A stretch of 64,000 bases of DNA from JBDIVL01 sp039794405 (GTDB taxonomy: Bacteria > Planctomycetota > Brocadiia > Brocadiales > Brocadiaceae), in the NCBI GenBank assembly GCA_039794405.1, contig JBDIVL010000007.1, positions 1 through 64,000 on the forward strand, in the 5' to 3' direction. This document shows, piece by piece, positions 17,586 through 27,235 of this stretch; within the stretch, counting starts at the first letter, position 1, and every line of letters starts with the position of its first letter. The position numbers were made by a program, and so were the translations under genes. Below the pieces are notes generated by a model that was not told the DNA's origin, did not search any database, and was given only the letters and a program-made list of their open reading frames with translations.

Positions 17586-19970
17586 ATGTATAAAATTATA
17601 GAAAAGGCAAAGATTGCGGAATCTACTTTTTCAATGAAAATCGATGCTCCCAAAATCGCCTATAAGAGGAAAGCAGGACAGTTTGTGATGCTCCGTATAG
17701 ATGAGACGGGTGAGAGAATACCTTTAACAATAGCAGGTTCGGATACAATCAGTGGAACGATTACCATTATTTTTCAAGTCGTAGGTAATACAACACGGCA
17801 ATTATCCAGCTTAAACGCCGGCGATTATATTTTAGATATTGTCGGTCCTCTAGGTCACCCTACACATATTGAGAATTATGGAACTGCAGTCTGTGTCGGA
17901 GGAGGTTTAGGTATCGCCTTAGTAATGCCAATAGCTCAGGCACTTCATGCTGCTGGCAATCATGTAATATCAATCATCAGCGCAAGAAATAAAGATCTTT
18001 TAATCTGTGAGAAAGAGATGCAGGCATACAGTACCGAATTCATGATTGCAACCGATGACGGTTCAAAAGGCACAAAAGGGTTCCCCACGCAAATTTTGCA
18101 GGAACTCATCAATAAGGGAACCAAAATCGATATCGTGTTTGCAGTAGGACCAGTCCCCCTAATGAATGCGGTTAGCAAACTTACAAAACCCTATAATCTC
18201 AAGACAATCGTAAGCCTTAATCCAATCATGGTTGACGGAACGGGTATGTGCGGCGGTTGTAGAGTTTTGATAGACAATAAGCCTAAATTTGTATGTGTAG
18301 ACGGTCCGGAATTCGAGGGACACCATGTCGACTACGATAATTTAATGCAACGGTTAAAGACATACGCAAGTAATGACGGAGATCCACGGTTACAGAATGT
18401 AAACAGGGATAGCTCTTGCTGGAAGCCAGAAGAAGACCGTATCGGTGCTGCCAAAGTTTCTATGCATACTGTGGAAGGGCATGCCGTTGTTGACCAGTTG
18501 GCAGAGGGTTTTTCGGGTACCGGAACAGGTGGAGAAAAGGCAGGTGCAAAGAAAATGGGCGCTATCCCACGACAAAAGATGCCGGAACAGGACCATGCAA
18601 ACAGAATAAAAAATTTCAATGAAGTACCCTATGGATATACCCCTGAAATGGCACGCCAGGAGGCACTACGGTGTTTACAATGTAAAAAACCCCTTTGCCG
18701 TGATGGTTGCCCGGTTAGTATTGATATTCCCGGATTTATAAAACTGATCGCAGAAGGTGATTTCCTTGCCGCAGCACGCAAGCTTAAAGAAACAAATGCC
18801 CTGCCGGCAGTGTGCGGACGGGTATGCCCTCAAGAGGACCAGTGCGAGAAGGTTTGCATCGTAGGAAAAAAGTTTAAACCGGTGGCAATCGGAAATCTCG
18901 AACGGTTTGCTGCCGACTACGAGCGAAACCACAACGCAGTAACCATACCAACTTTGCCTGAGAAGACAGGTTATAAGATAGCAATTATTGGTGCAGGCCC
19001 GGCTGGCCTCGCCTGTGCAGGCGAACTTATAAAGATGGGGCATGATGTAACGATATTTGAAGCGCTACACAAGGCAGGCGGTGTGCTCGTATACGGAATA
19101 CCTGAATTTAGGTTACCCAAATCCATTGTAGAAGCGGAAGTTGAATATCTCCGGAAATTGGGTGTTAAGATCGAGGTTAATGCCGTTATTGGTAAAGTAC
19201 AGACCGTTGACGAATTATTACAAAATGGTTTTGACGCAGCCTTTGTAGGTACAGGTGCTGGCTTACCCATGTTTATGGGAATCCCCGGAGAAAACTTGAA
19301 TGGAGTATATTCCGCCAATGAATACCTGACCCGGGTTAACTTGATGAAGGCTTACAATTCAAAATATGCAACGCCGATAGCAATGAAGAAGAACGTGGCG
19401 GTAATTGGTGCAGGAAACGTTGCTATGGATGCAGCCAGGACCGCACTGCGTCTTGGTGCAGAAAATGTTTATGTGGTTTACAGACGCTCCAGAGATGAAA
19501 TGCCTGCCCGGGCTGACGAAATACATCATGGTGAAGAAGAAGGCCTGCAATTTAAATTCTTAACAAATCCAATGAAAATTTTGGGCGATGAGAAAGGCTG
19601 GGTAAAAGGACTGGAATGCATAAAGATGGAACTTGGAGAACCAGACGACTCAGGAAGAAGACGCCCTATTCCTGTAAAGGATTCAGAATTTGTATTAAAT
19701 GTGGAATGCGTAATTATGTCTATTGGTAACGGCCCAAATCCACTTATCCCGTCAACCACACCCGATCTCCAGGTAAACAAATGGGGTAACATTGTAGCTG
19801 ATTTAGAAACCTGTAAAACGAACAAAGAAGGGGTTTTTGCCGGTGGAGACATTGTAACAGGTGCTGCAACCGTCATCCTAGCTATGGGTGCAGGGAAAAA
19901 GGCTGCGAAATCTATTGATGAATATGTTAGATCAAAAAAGCCATCGGCAGCAATGTGTTGTGGCAAATAA
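17586..19970 (+). CDS. Fused NfnA-NfnB-type ferredoxin:NADP oxidoreductase / sulfide dehydrogenase
   Basis: 794 residues from the ATG at 17586 (GGGGGA upstream; a GTG at 17571 is the alternative). Residues 1-215 are a ferredoxin-NADP reductase-like FAD/NAD module, ending in a [2Fe-2S] site with cysteines in GTGMCGGCRVLIDNK and KFVCVDG. After a linker rich in Gly and Lys, the second half is a glutamate-synthase-small-subunit module. It has cysteine motifs CLQCKKPLCRDGCPV and CGRVCPQEDQCEKVC, FAD site GAGPAGLACAGE and NADPH site GAGNVAMDAARTAL. In most organisms these are two proteins (NfnA/NfnB, or SudB/SudA); here they are one chain. Expected role: electron-bifurcating exchange between NADH, NADPH and ferredoxin. 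thiS follows 17 bp downstream. Confidence 0.9.
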   Translation: MYKIIEKAKIAESTFSMKIDAPKIAYKRKAGQFVMLRIDETGERIPLTIAGSDTISGTITIIFQVVGNTTRQLSSLNAGDYILDIVGPLGHPTHIENYGTAVCVGGGLGIALVMPIAQALHAAGNHVISIISARNKDLLICEKEMQAYSTEFMIATDDGSKGTKGFPTQILQELINKGTKIDIVFAVGPVPLMNAVSKLTKPYNLKTIVSLNPIMVDGTGMCGGCRVLIDNKPKFVCVDGPEFEGHHVDYDNLMQRLKTYASNDGDPRLQNVNRDSSCWKPEEDRIGAAKVSMHTVEGHAVVDQLAEGFSGTGTGGEKAGAKKMGAIPRQKMPEQDHANRIKNFNEVPYGYTPEMARQEALRCLQCKKPLCRDGCPVSIDIPGFIKLIAEGDFLAAARKLKETNALPAVCGRVCPQEDQCEKVCIVGKKFKPVAIGNLERFAADYERNHNAVTIPTLPEKTGYKIAIIGAGPAGLACAGELIKMGHDVTIFEALHKAGGVLVYGIPEFRLPKSIVEAEVEYLRKLGVKIEVNAVIGKVQTVDELLQNGFDAAFVGTGAGLPMFMGIPGENLNGVYSANEYLTRVNLMKAYNSKYATPIAMKKNVAVIGAGNVAMDAARTALRLGAENVYVVYRRSRDEMPARADEIHHGEEEGLQFKFLTNPMKILGDEKGWVKGLECIKMELGEPDDSGRRRPIPVKDSEFVLNVECVIMSIGNGPNPLIPSTTPDLQVNKWGNIVADLETCKTNKEGVFAGGDIVTGAATVILAMGAGKKAAKSIDEYVRSKKPSAAMCCGK

Positions 19971-19987
19971 ACCAAAAGAGAAGAGCG

Positions 19988-20188
19988 ATGCAAATCACAT
20001 TAAACGGTGAATCAAAAGAATGTGTTGAAGGGATAACCATTGAAAAATTTCTTGATCTACATAAGATTGATAAGAACCGTACAGCCGTAGAACTAAATTT
20101 ACAAGTTATTCCAAGGAAGGAACTTTCAACACGAGTACTACGGGATTCCGATATATTGGAGGTTGTAACATTTGTTGGTGGCGGATAA
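19988..20188 (+). CDS. thiS: ThiS sulfur-carrier protein
   Basis: 66 residues, normal for ThiS, starting at the ATG preceded by AAGAGAAGAG. The beta-grasp protein begins MQITLNGE and ends in the required diglycine tail (VVTFVGGG), which is adenylated and converted to thiocarboxylate to donate sulfur for the thiazole ring of thiamine. Its end overlaps the start of thiG by 17 bases, indicating translational coupling. Confidence 0.93.
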   Translation: MQITLNGESKECVEGITIEKFLDLHKIDKNRTAVELNLQVIPRKELSTRVLRDSDILEVVTFVGGG

Positions 20189-20966
20189 GATTGAGAAGAA
20201 AAGAGAAGAGAAAAAACTCAAGATCGGGAAGTATGAGTTTACTTCCCGTCTTTTTGTTGGTACAGGCAAATATCCTTCAATGGAAGTCATGGTTGATGCC
20301 TTGGAGGCCAGTGGTACAGAGGTAGTCACCGTAGCAGTAAGAAGGGTAAAAATCAACGAGACAACATCCTTATTAGATCATATTGATTCAAAAAAATACA
20401 AAATCCTACCGAACACAGCCGGTTGTTATTCTGCAGACGAGGCTATCAGGGTAGCACGACTTGCCCGGGAAGCAGGCGTATCAGACATGATCAAGCTGGA
20501 AGTCCTGGGCGATGAAAAAACCCTTTTACCAGATCCGGTTGAAACACTAAAAGCAACGCAGGTTCTTGTGAAAGAAGGTTTTACCGTGCTCGTCTATACT
20601 TCTGATGATCCTATCATCGCAAAGAAGTTAGAAGACGCTGGAGTAGCAAGTGTTATGCCAGCCGGTGCCCCCATTGGATCGGGTCAGGGCATTTTAAATA
20701 AAAATAACATAAAAATTATCCTCGAATCGGCAAAAATCCCGATTATTGTAGATGCAGGTGTTGGCACTGCATCTGATGTAACCATAGCCATGGAACTCGG
20801 CTGTGAGGGAGTGCTCCTTAACACAGGCATCGCCCTTGCACAGGATCCTGTACGCATGGCAAAGGCAATGAAGTTGGCATGTGAATCAGGACGGCTTGCA
20901 TTCTTTTCCGGACGCATACCAAAAAAACTCTATGCAAAAGCCAGTAGCCCTGAAAAGGATTTTTAG
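20172..20966 (+). CDS. thiG: Thiazole synthase ThiG
   Basis: 264 residues from a TTG at 20172, chosen because GGAGG lies 9 nt upstream; TTG 20175 or GTG 20178 are possible. Family motifs are present: SRLFVGTGKYPS, the TIM-barrel segment PNTAGCYSADEAIRVARLA, the Schiff-base lysine region DMIKLEVLGD, and the phosphate-binding end PIIVDAGVGTASD with GVLLNTGIA. It joins deoxyxylulose phosphate, dehydroglycine and ThiS thiocarboxylate to form thiazole phosphate. No TPP riboswitch is recognisable upstream. Confidence 0.94.
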   Translation: MLVADKIEKKREEKKLKIGKYEFTSRLFVGTGKYPSMEVMVDALEASGTEVVTVAVRRVKINETTSLLDHIDSKKYKILPNTAGCYSADEAIRVARLAREAGVSDMIKLEVLGDEKTLLPDPVETLKATQVLVKEGFTVLVYTSDDPIIAKKLEDAGVASVMPAGAPIGSGQGILNKNNIKIILESAKIPIIVDAGVGTASDVTIAMELGCEGVLLNTGIALAQDPVRMAKAMKLACESGRLAFFSGRIPKKLYAKASSPEKDF

Positions 20967-21030
20967 TTTTTTACCTTTCCATCCATAAAATATCGATAAA
21001 ATCACCCAAGTCTGGAATAAATAAACTATT

Positions 21031-21813
21031 ATGCTCGCAAAACGAATTATACCATGCCTCGACGTAAAGGATGGACGCGTCGTCAAGGGAACAAATTTTT
21101 TGAACTTAAGAGATGCCGGAGACCCTGTCGAAATAGCAGCTTTCTATGATAAAGAGGGCGCCGATGAATTAACCTTTCTTGATATTACAGCCTCCCATGA
21201 AAATAGAGATATCATCCTGGATGTTGTAAAAAAAACCGCGGAACAGGTATTTATGCCATTAACCGTTGGCGGAGGTATTCGTAATATCGATGATATCCGC
21301 CGATTACTCAATGCAGGAGCAGATAAAGTCTCTATTAATACTGCCGCTGTTAAGGAACCTGAGTTTGTTACTAAGGCATCCAGACGGTTTGGAAGACAAT
21401 GCATCGTAGTGGCTATAGACGCCAAAAGGGTAAAAAACACCTCCAATACTTTAAAGTGGGAAGTTTATATACACGGTGGCAGGACACAAACCGGATTAGA
21501 TGCTGTTCTGTGGGCAAAGGAAGTGGAATCAAGGGGAGCAGGAGAAATACTGATAACAAGCATGGACTGTGATGGCACAAAAGACGGATTTGATATTGAG
21601 TTAAACAGAATCCTGTCTGAAACAGTAGACATTCCTATTATCGCATCTGGCGGTGCCGGAAAATTAGAACATTTTTACGATGTGTTCACCAGAGGAAAAG
21701 CAGATGCGGCCCTGGCTGCTTCTATTTTTCATTATAGGCAAATTACCATCCGGGAAGTAAAAGAGTTTTTAATTGAAAGAGGTATTAACATAAGAAGTTG
21801 CACATTTTTATAG
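21031..21813 (+). CDS. hisF: Imidazole glycerol phosphate synthase cyclase subunit HisF
   Basis: 260 residues, close to the usual 253. The catalytic aspartates sit in IPCLDVKDGRVVKG and VVAIDAK. The half-barrel phosphate motifs are LTVGGGIRNIDD and IIASGGAGKLEHF. It closes the imidazole ring in histidine synthesis using ammonia from HisH. Neither hisH nor any other his gene is nearby, so the pathway is scattered. No ribosome site is obvious, and it may be translated from the thiSG transcript. Confidence 0.95.
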   Translation: MLAKRIIPCLDVKDGRVVKGTNFLNLRDAGDPVEIAAFYDKEGADELTFLDITASHENRDIILDVVKKTAEQVFMPLTVGGGIRNIDDIRRLLNAGADKVSINTAAVKEPEFVTKASRRFGRQCIVVAIDAKRVKNTSNTLKWEVYIHGGRTQTGLDAVLWAKEVESRGAGEILITSMDCDGTKDGFDIELNRILSETVDIPIIASGGAGKLEHFYDVFTRGKADAALAASIFHYRQITIREVKEFLIERGINIRSCTFL

Positions 21814-21912
21814 TGCGTACTGAATACCTATACCCGAAGTTGCCGGTTTTCCTATGACAATTAAGCAGTAACAATTTTGGCAATATTAAAAAAATAATTA
21901 TCTGTCAATTTA

Positions 21913-21940
21913 TTGACATTACCAATTTAAGTGATATAAT
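21913..21940 (+). promoter_or_regulatory. Consensus sigma70 promoter of dnaG-rpoD
   Basis: TTGACA at 21913-21918, a 16-bp spacer and TATAAT at 21935-21940: both hexamers match the consensus perfectly. The dnaG start codon is 45 nt downstream. Confidence 0.88.
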
Positions 21941-21984
21941 TTTAAGGTTTACATGTTATTTCGATAATATTATCTTACCAATTA

Positions 21985-23778
21985 ATGGCAAACTTTATCC
22001 CACAAGAGTATATTACAGAAATACAGCACACCGCAGATATTATTCAAATCATATCAGAATATGTTCAATTGAGACAAAGTGGCAGAAATTTTATTGGTTT
22101 ATGTCCTTTTCATTCAGAAAAAACACCTTCTTTTACGGTAAATCCAGAAAAAAAACTTTTTAAGTGTTTTGGATGTGGCGAAGGTGGAACAATATTTCAA
22201 TTTATTATGAAGCATGAAGGGGTTAACTTTGTAGAATCAGTAAAACTCGTTGCTTTTAAGGCACATATAGACCTCTCACATTTATCCGCAGAAAAAACCT
22301 CATTTTCAACTACCGAAAAGATAAACCTGTTTCATATAACCAACTTTGCCGCAGAATTCTACCATAGAATATTGCAAGATAGCGAAGCTGGAAGGGCTGC
22401 CAGGAATTATTTACGACAACGACAGATAAACAACCAATCAATAAAAACATTCAACCTTGGTTATGCCCCCAATGGCTGGGATATGTTAATAAAGGCATGC
22501 AAAGAACACAATGTTTCAAATCAATCATTAGAGAAAGCTGGCCTTGCTATACCCAAAAAAGAAGGGCACGGTTATTACGATCGTTTCCGCAACAGGCTGA
22601 TGTTTCCAATATTCAATGCAAGGAAGCAAATCGTTGGTTTTGGAGGAAGGGCATTAGACGATACACATCCAAAATACCTAAACTCGCCGGAAACTATTCT
22701 TTTTAACAAAAGCAATGTCCTTTATGGTATAGATATTGCTAAAAATGCTATTTTAAGACAGCGATATGCGATACTTATGGAGGGCTACACCGATGTAGTT
22801 ATGGCACATCAGCATGGTATTGATTGGTCTATCGCAGTGATGGGAACATCTATTTCAAAACAACATTTGAGGCTTTTAAGGCAATATTGCACTCAGGTAA
22901 TACTCCTTTTGGATTCAGATACAGCAGGCTTGAAATCCTCTGATAGAAACTTGGATATCTTTATTGAAGAAGAATTCGATGTAAAAATTGCCAGGCTACC
23001 TAAAGATTATGACCCTTGCGATTTTCTTGTGGCAAGAGGTAAAGAGAAATTTTTGGAGTGTGTTCACAACGCTCAAGATTTTTTTCATTTTAAAATTGAA
23101 ATAGCTGCATCCAAATGGGATATTTCAACCATTCATGGCAAGGCAAAAGCCATACATGACGTCCTTTCGACCGCAATGAAGATGCCGGATGTTATAAAAC
23201 GTAATTTACTCATTAAAATGATTGCGGAAGAAATGTCCATCGATGAAACTACATTACGGAACGAGCTGAAGAAATTTCATAAACATCCTACTTCATCCGG
23301 GGAAAAACAGGTAACCAGGCAAAGATTGGATGCCTCTTCAATAGCAGAACGTGAACTTTTATATTTGATGTTATCATGTAATGATCTTATACCCAGGGTG
23401 GTAAAAGAAATAGGATTAAAAGAACTAAGCAGTAAAAACTTTTTAAAGATAGCGGAGAAGATCGTTGAACTATACACCCAAAATACGGTTGTAAAAGCCG
23501 AAGACGTACTGCATATATTAGATGATATACAACTGAATAAAATCCTTATGGACATTGTAACGACTGAGGAGTTTCAGAATATTACGAATCATAAAGAGAG
23601 ATTAGAGGACTGTATCCATTTTTTTAAGAGGCAAAATAGTAAGAAAGAAATTTATAAAACAAAGAAAAGAATGTTGGAGACTGTCAAAGCTAGCAATAAT
23701 GAGGACGATATCATTTTGTTATTAGACGAATTCCATAAAAAAAGTAGAAATATCCATACCTTAAAAAATAAACTTTAA
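21985..23778 (+). CDS. dnaG: DNA primase DnaG
   Basis: 597 residues, normal length. The N-terminal CHC2 zinc finger is intact (CPFHSEKTPSF and KCFGCGEGG). The RNA-polymerase core has YAPNGWDML, the Toprim metal sites EGYTDVVMAHQ and LLDSDTAGLKS, and the motif GFGGRALDD. The C-terminal third is the DnaB-helicase-binding region. It makes RNA primers for replication. It lies upstream of rpoD as in the classical macromolecular-synthesis operon, but without rpsU. Confidence 0.97.
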   Translation: MANFIPQEYITEIQHTADIIQIISEYVQLRQSGRNFIGLCPFHSEKTPSFTVNPEKKLFKCFGCGEGGTIFQFIMKHEGVNFVESVKLVAFKAHIDLSHLSAEKTSFSTTEKINLFHITNFAAEFYHRILQDSEAGRAARNYLRQRQINNQSIKTFNLGYAPNGWDMLIKACKEHNVSNQSLEKAGLAIPKKEGHGYYDRFRNRLMFPIFNARKQIVGFGGRALDDTHPKYLNSPETILFNKSNVLYGIDIAKNAILRQRYAILMEGYTDVVMAHQHGIDWSIAVMGTSISKQHLRLLRQYCTQVILLLDSDTAGLKSSDRNLDIFIEEEFDVKIARLPKDYDPCDFLVARGKEKFLECVHNAQDFFHFKIEIAASKWDISTIHGKAKAIHDVLSTAMKMPDVIKRNLLIKMIAEEMSIDETTLRNELKKFHKHPTSSGEKQVTRQRLDASSIAERELLYLMLSCNDLIPRVVKEIGLKELSSKNFLKIAEKIVELYTQNTVVKAEDVLHILDDIQLNKILMDIVTTEEFQNITNHKERLEDCIHFFKRQNSKKEIYKTKKRMLETVKASNNEDDIILLLDEFHKKSRNIHTLKNKL

Positions 23779-23887
23779 ATCCTACGCTTGTAATAGTATA
23801 AGTTGTAACGAGATAGATTTAGGCAAAGGAAAACGGGGTTAATCATCTCCATTTACTAAATATCTTGTTAAGGGGGTCTATCTTTAC

Positions 23888-25540
23888 ATGGAAAATTTAA
23901 ACCAAAAAATTAAGCACCTTGTACAAAAAGGCAAAGAAAAGGGGTATTTAACATACGAAGAACTCAACGATATGTTACCTGATGATGCTGACATTTCTCC
24001 GGAGAAGATCGATGATATTCTGATGATGTTAGATGAGTTGGGAATCGACTTAATTGACGAAACAGATGTTGAAGCACACGATGTTGTTGGGTCTGAGGAA
24101 GGAGAAATTTATACAGAAGTCGATTTGGAATTCGGTGAAGTCCCAACAATTACGGAAAAAATAGACGATCCTGTCCGTATGTACCTTACACAAATGGGAG
24201 AAATTCCTCTCCTTACACGTGATGAAGAGATCATGCTTGCCAAAAAGATAGAAATCACAAGGAAGAGATTTCTGAAAAAGGTACTGCATTCGGATCTCTC
24301 ATTGGCAACCTGTCTGAGGATATTAGAAGATGTTAACAATGGGGAACTTTCTTTTGATCGCACCTTGAAGGTTAATGCAATGGTTGATAATTGCAAGGAG
24401 GAGATTTTAGAACAATTCCCGAAAAGTGCTAAAACGCTAAAAACCATCCTCCAGAAAAATAAGGAAGACTATACTCGTGCAAAGCGGAAGCAGACTTCAG
24501 AAAAAGAGAAAATAAAATTACTTCGGACAATCAGAAACAGAAGGAGGAAAGGGATTGATCTTCTCGAAGAAATAAATATCCGTACAAAGCGGATACAGCC
24601 GATGATGAAAAAACTTCAAGAGATTATCTCTGAAATGGGAAGCTTGGAACTACAACTCATGGAGTGCAAGCCGCGTTCTAAATCCAACGGCCATTACAAG
24701 GAATTGGAAACTCAATATGAGAAGTTGGAGGATACTGTGTTAGAGTCCTCAAAAACCTTGAAACGCCGTGTCGAATCTATCGAGAACATCTATAAAGAAC
24801 ACGAAGCGGCCAAGAGAAAACTCTCCGGGGCAAACTTAAGATTAGTCGTAAGCATTGCAAAAAAGTACAGAAATCGCGGTTTGAGTTTCCTTGATTTGAT
24901 CCAGGAAGGCAATACGGGACTCATGCGTGCAGTGGACAAATATGAATACCGGAGGGGATACAAATTCAGCACCTATGCTACATGGTGGATACGTCAGGCA
25001 ATTACTCGTTCAATCGCAGACCAGGCAAGAACGATCCGTATTCCAGTACATATGATAGAGACAATGAGCAAAATCAGAAACGTTTCCAAAAAGCTTTTAC
25101 AAGAAAAAGGCCGTGAACCGACCATAGAAGAAATCGCCAAAGAGGTAAAGATCACGGTAGGCGAGGCGCGGAGGGTTCTCAAAATATCCCGTCACCAGAT
25201 TTCTTTAGACCGGCCGGTTGGTGAAAGTGAAGACAGCTCCTTTGGTGATTTTATTGAAGATGAGAAAGCAGAATCCCCGGTATCTGCGGCAACTCAAGAA
25301 ATGCTGAAAGATAAGATTGAAAGCGTACTGGAAACGCTAACTTATCGTGAAAGAGAAATTATTAAACTTCGGTATGGTATCGGTGATGGTTACACGTATA
25401 CACTTGAAGAAGTCGGCAAAATATTTAAGGTTACACGGGAAAGGGTGAGACAGATTGAAGCTAAAGCGGTAAGGAAACTGCAACATCCCATTCGAAGCCG
25501 AAAACTCGAAGGATTCCTGGACGGAATTGGCGGAGACTGA
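23888..25540 (+). CDS. rpoD: Primary sigma factor RpoD (sigma70)
   Basis: 550 residues. Region 1.1 occupies roughly 1-65 and region 1.2 begins at PVRMYLTQMGEIPLLT. A charged, partly coiled non-conserved region runs from about 125 to 310. Region 2 has the core-binding and -10-binding helices (LRLVVSIAKKYRNRGLSF, LIQEGNTGLMRAVDK, KFSTYATWWIRQAI), then region 3. Region 4 has the -35-reading helix (VTRERVRQIEAKAV). Group 1 assignment rests on region 1.1 and the long insert. It is probably cotranscribed with dnaG, 109 bp upstream. Confidence 0.97.
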   Translation: MENLNQKIKHLVQKGKEKGYLTYEELNDMLPDDADISPEKIDDILMMLDELGIDLIDETDVEAHDVVGSEEGEIYTEVDLEFGEVPTITEKIDDPVRMYLTQMGEIPLLTRDEEIMLAKKIEITRKRFLKKVLHSDLSLATCLRILEDVNNGELSFDRTLKVNAMVDNCKEEILEQFPKSAKTLKTILQKNKEDYTRAKRKQTSEKEKIKLLRTIRNRRRKGIDLLEEINIRTKRIQPMMKKLQEIISEMGSLELQLMECKPRSKSNGHYKELETQYEKLEDTVLESSKTLKRRVESIENIYKEHEAAKRKLSGANLRLVVSIAKKYRNRGLSFLDLIQEGNTGLMRAVDKYEYRRGYKFSTYATWWIRQAITRSIADQARTIRIPVHMIETMSKIRNVSKKLLQEKGREPTIEEIAKEVKITVGEARRVLKISRHQISLDRPVGESEDSSFGDFIEDEKAESPVSAATQEMLKDKIESVLETLTYREREIIKLRYGIGDGYTYTLEEVGKIFKVTRERVRQIEAKAVRKLQHPIRSRKLEGFLDGIGGD

Positions 25541-25723
25541 TGTAATGCAATGGACATTATTTATAGTAAACAGTATAAACAATTCGGCGTCTCTTTAGAG
25601 AAGCTAAAAAATATAGTATACTTTACAGTAATCCTGGCCACAGAATAACTATAATTTCTGCGATTTATCATAGGAGCTACCTGATTTGGAAGAAGCAAAA
25701 TTATCTTTTACAAAGAGGAGTCT

Positions 25724-26440
25724 ATGAACGAGAGAATTGAGGTGCTTCGGAGATTGCAGTCAATAGACACGAAATTAAAAAGGTTGGAAGGCGACAAACT
25801 CTACAGAAGCTATGATATTCAAAAGAAACAGAACCAAATTCAGCAAAAGAAGACAGAACTATCAAAAATCGGTGAAAGTATAAAAGACTCCCAGAAAAAT
25901 ATTAATATCAAGGAACTTGACTTAAAAAGCATAGAAACCGAAATTAATAAATTACGACTTCAGATGAATCAAGTTAAGACGAATAAAGAATATAGTGCGA
26001 TAAAGGCAGAAATTGGAGGAAAAGAGGCAGATAAATCCGTTCTAGAAGACGAAATCCTGAACATGATGACAAGAAATGAAGAAAATCATCAGAAATATAG
26101 ATCTCTTGAAAATGAAATTGAGCATGAGCAGTCAGAATTAAAGGAACTTCAAAAACAAGTAGAGGCTAATATAAAAGCGTTGGAAAATGAAATTGATGAA
26201 CAACGAAAAAAACACAATGAATATGCATCCATGCTAGATAGCGATGCTTTGCAACATTATAACAGATTGGTAAGTCATAAGGATGCTGTAGCCGTAGTAA
26301 GCGTTGTTAATAAGGTATGTCAGGGTTGTTTTATGTCAGTAACAGCACAAATACTTAACCAACTGATGTCTGGCAAGGATCTTACCTTTTGCCATAGTTG
26401 TGGACGGATTCTCTATTTAGAGAATAACAGGGAAGATTAA
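25724..26440 (+). CDS. Zinc-ribbon coiled-coil protein (DUF164/CT398-like)
   Basis: 238 residues. About 180 residues of heptad-rich helix (Lys/Glu/Gln/Asn-rich) form a long coiled-coil hairpin. A C-terminal C4 zinc ribbon follows, with CQGCFMSV and CHSCGRILY. This layout defines the bacterial CT398/DUF164 family, a nucleic-acid- or secretion-linked protein of uncertain role. AGAGGAG precedes the ATG. RNase P RNA begins 12 bp after the stop, a frequent neighbourhood for this family. Confidence 0.88.
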   Translation: MNERIEVLRRLQSIDTKLKRLEGDKLYRSYDIQKKQNQIQQKKTELSKIGESIKDSQKNINIKELDLKSIETEINKLRLQMNQVKTNKEYSAIKAEIGGKEADKSVLEDEILNMMTRNEENHQKYRSLENEIEHEQSELKELQKQVEANIKALENEIDEQRKKHNEYASMLDSDALQHYNRLVSHKDAVAVVSVVNKVCQGCFMSVTAQILNQLMSGKDLTFCHSCGRILYLENNRED

Positions 26441-26452
26441 CAAAAAATTCTG

Positions 26453-26821
26453 AAGTAGACAAGGTGATCGTCGGTCCCTTCTTCAAGGGACGGGAGGAAA
26501 GTCCGAGCTCCACAGGGCACAGTGCTCCGTAACGCGGAGTCCCGGTGACGGGAAGGAAAGTGCAACAGAAAATATACCGTCTCATCCTGTTCGGATGGGA
26601 TAAGGGTGAAATGGCGGGGTCGTTTACCGACTTAATGTAAGAGCCCACCGCTCTTGTGGTGACATAAGAGGCATGGCAAACCCCACTGGGAGAAAGGCTA
26701 AATAGGGAGGGAGGAAGTGGTCCGCTTCATTAACACCTCCGGGTAAGCCGTTAGATCTCGTTGGCAACAGCGAGACTAGATAAATGATCACCCAAGACAG
26801 AACTCGGCTTATTGTCTACTT
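26453..26821 (+). ncRNA. rnpB: RNase P RNA, bacterial type A
   Basis: The 5' universal block GAGGAAAGTCCGAGCTCCAC follows the P1/P2 start, and the 3' universal block ACAGAACTCGGCTTAT is intact. The ends pair as P1: AAGTAGACAA at 26453 with TTGTCTACTT ending at 26821. Length about 369 nt, normal for type A. It is the catalytic RNA that trims tRNA 5' leaders. It follows the zinc-ribbon gene by 12 bp and ends at a strong palindromic terminator. Confidence 0.97.
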
Positions 26822-26869
26822 AAACAAAAATCCCCTCCGGTAACTCATTATCGGAGGGGATTTTTGTTT
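26822..26869. terminator. Bidirectional intrinsic terminator between rnpB and the 31-residue gene
   Basis: AAACAAAAATCCCCTCCG (26822-26839) and its exact complement (26852-26869) form an 18-bp perfect stem with a 12-nt loop. The stem has T-rich ends in both directions. It ends rnpB rightward; leftward, the last bases of the small gene's stop codon (26868-26870) fall in the palindrome. Confidence 0.92.
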
Positions 26870-26963
26870 ACTTCTTTTTTTCCTTTTTTGATTCCTTTTC
26901 TTTTGGAGCTTCTTCCTTTTTCTTCTTTCCACCGGGGTTATGCTTTGCGCATGTCATACACAT
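26868..26963 (-). CDS. 31-residue lysine-rich small protein with MCMTC start
   Basis: The peptide starts MCMTCAKHNPGGKKKKEE and continues with alternating Lys/Glu to the end (18 acidic/basic residues in the last 20). An excellent ribosome site, GGAGGTG, lies 5 nt before the ATG, and the gene ends at the shared terminator; this argues that it is expressed. The CxxC start recurs in the 59-residue protein at 57361 (MCMSCGC), which has an equally good ribosome site. The cysteine pair and histidine could bind a metal; the function is unknown. It is too short for most gene finders. Confidence 0.65.
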   Translation of the reverse strand: MCMTCAKHNPGGKKKKEEAPKEKESKKEKKK

Positions 26964-27235
26964 ATAACACCTCCATCTTCAAAAAGTATTTATGATAAAA
27001 TACAGTTCGTGTATCATGTTTATATATGCTTTTGTAAAATTTCGCCTCTATGGTCGCCGAAATAGCCTTTCCATTTATTCCAAGGCTGCTTCTCACTAAT
27101 CATTATCTTATTTTGGTATTATAATTCTACTATCTGTATTCATCAACCAACTTATTAAACTCCTCAAAACTATTAAGGTATACCCCTTTGCCCCCGTTCA
27201 TCCAGAAAATTCAACAAAGATAGATTTCAGGAAGT

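Noticed and set aside
19971..20171. TPP riboswitch controlling thiS-thiG
   Set aside because: No conserved TPP-aptamer words (CTGAGA, or the ACC-GATCTGGATAATGCC type block) upstream of thiS or the fused oxidoreductase.
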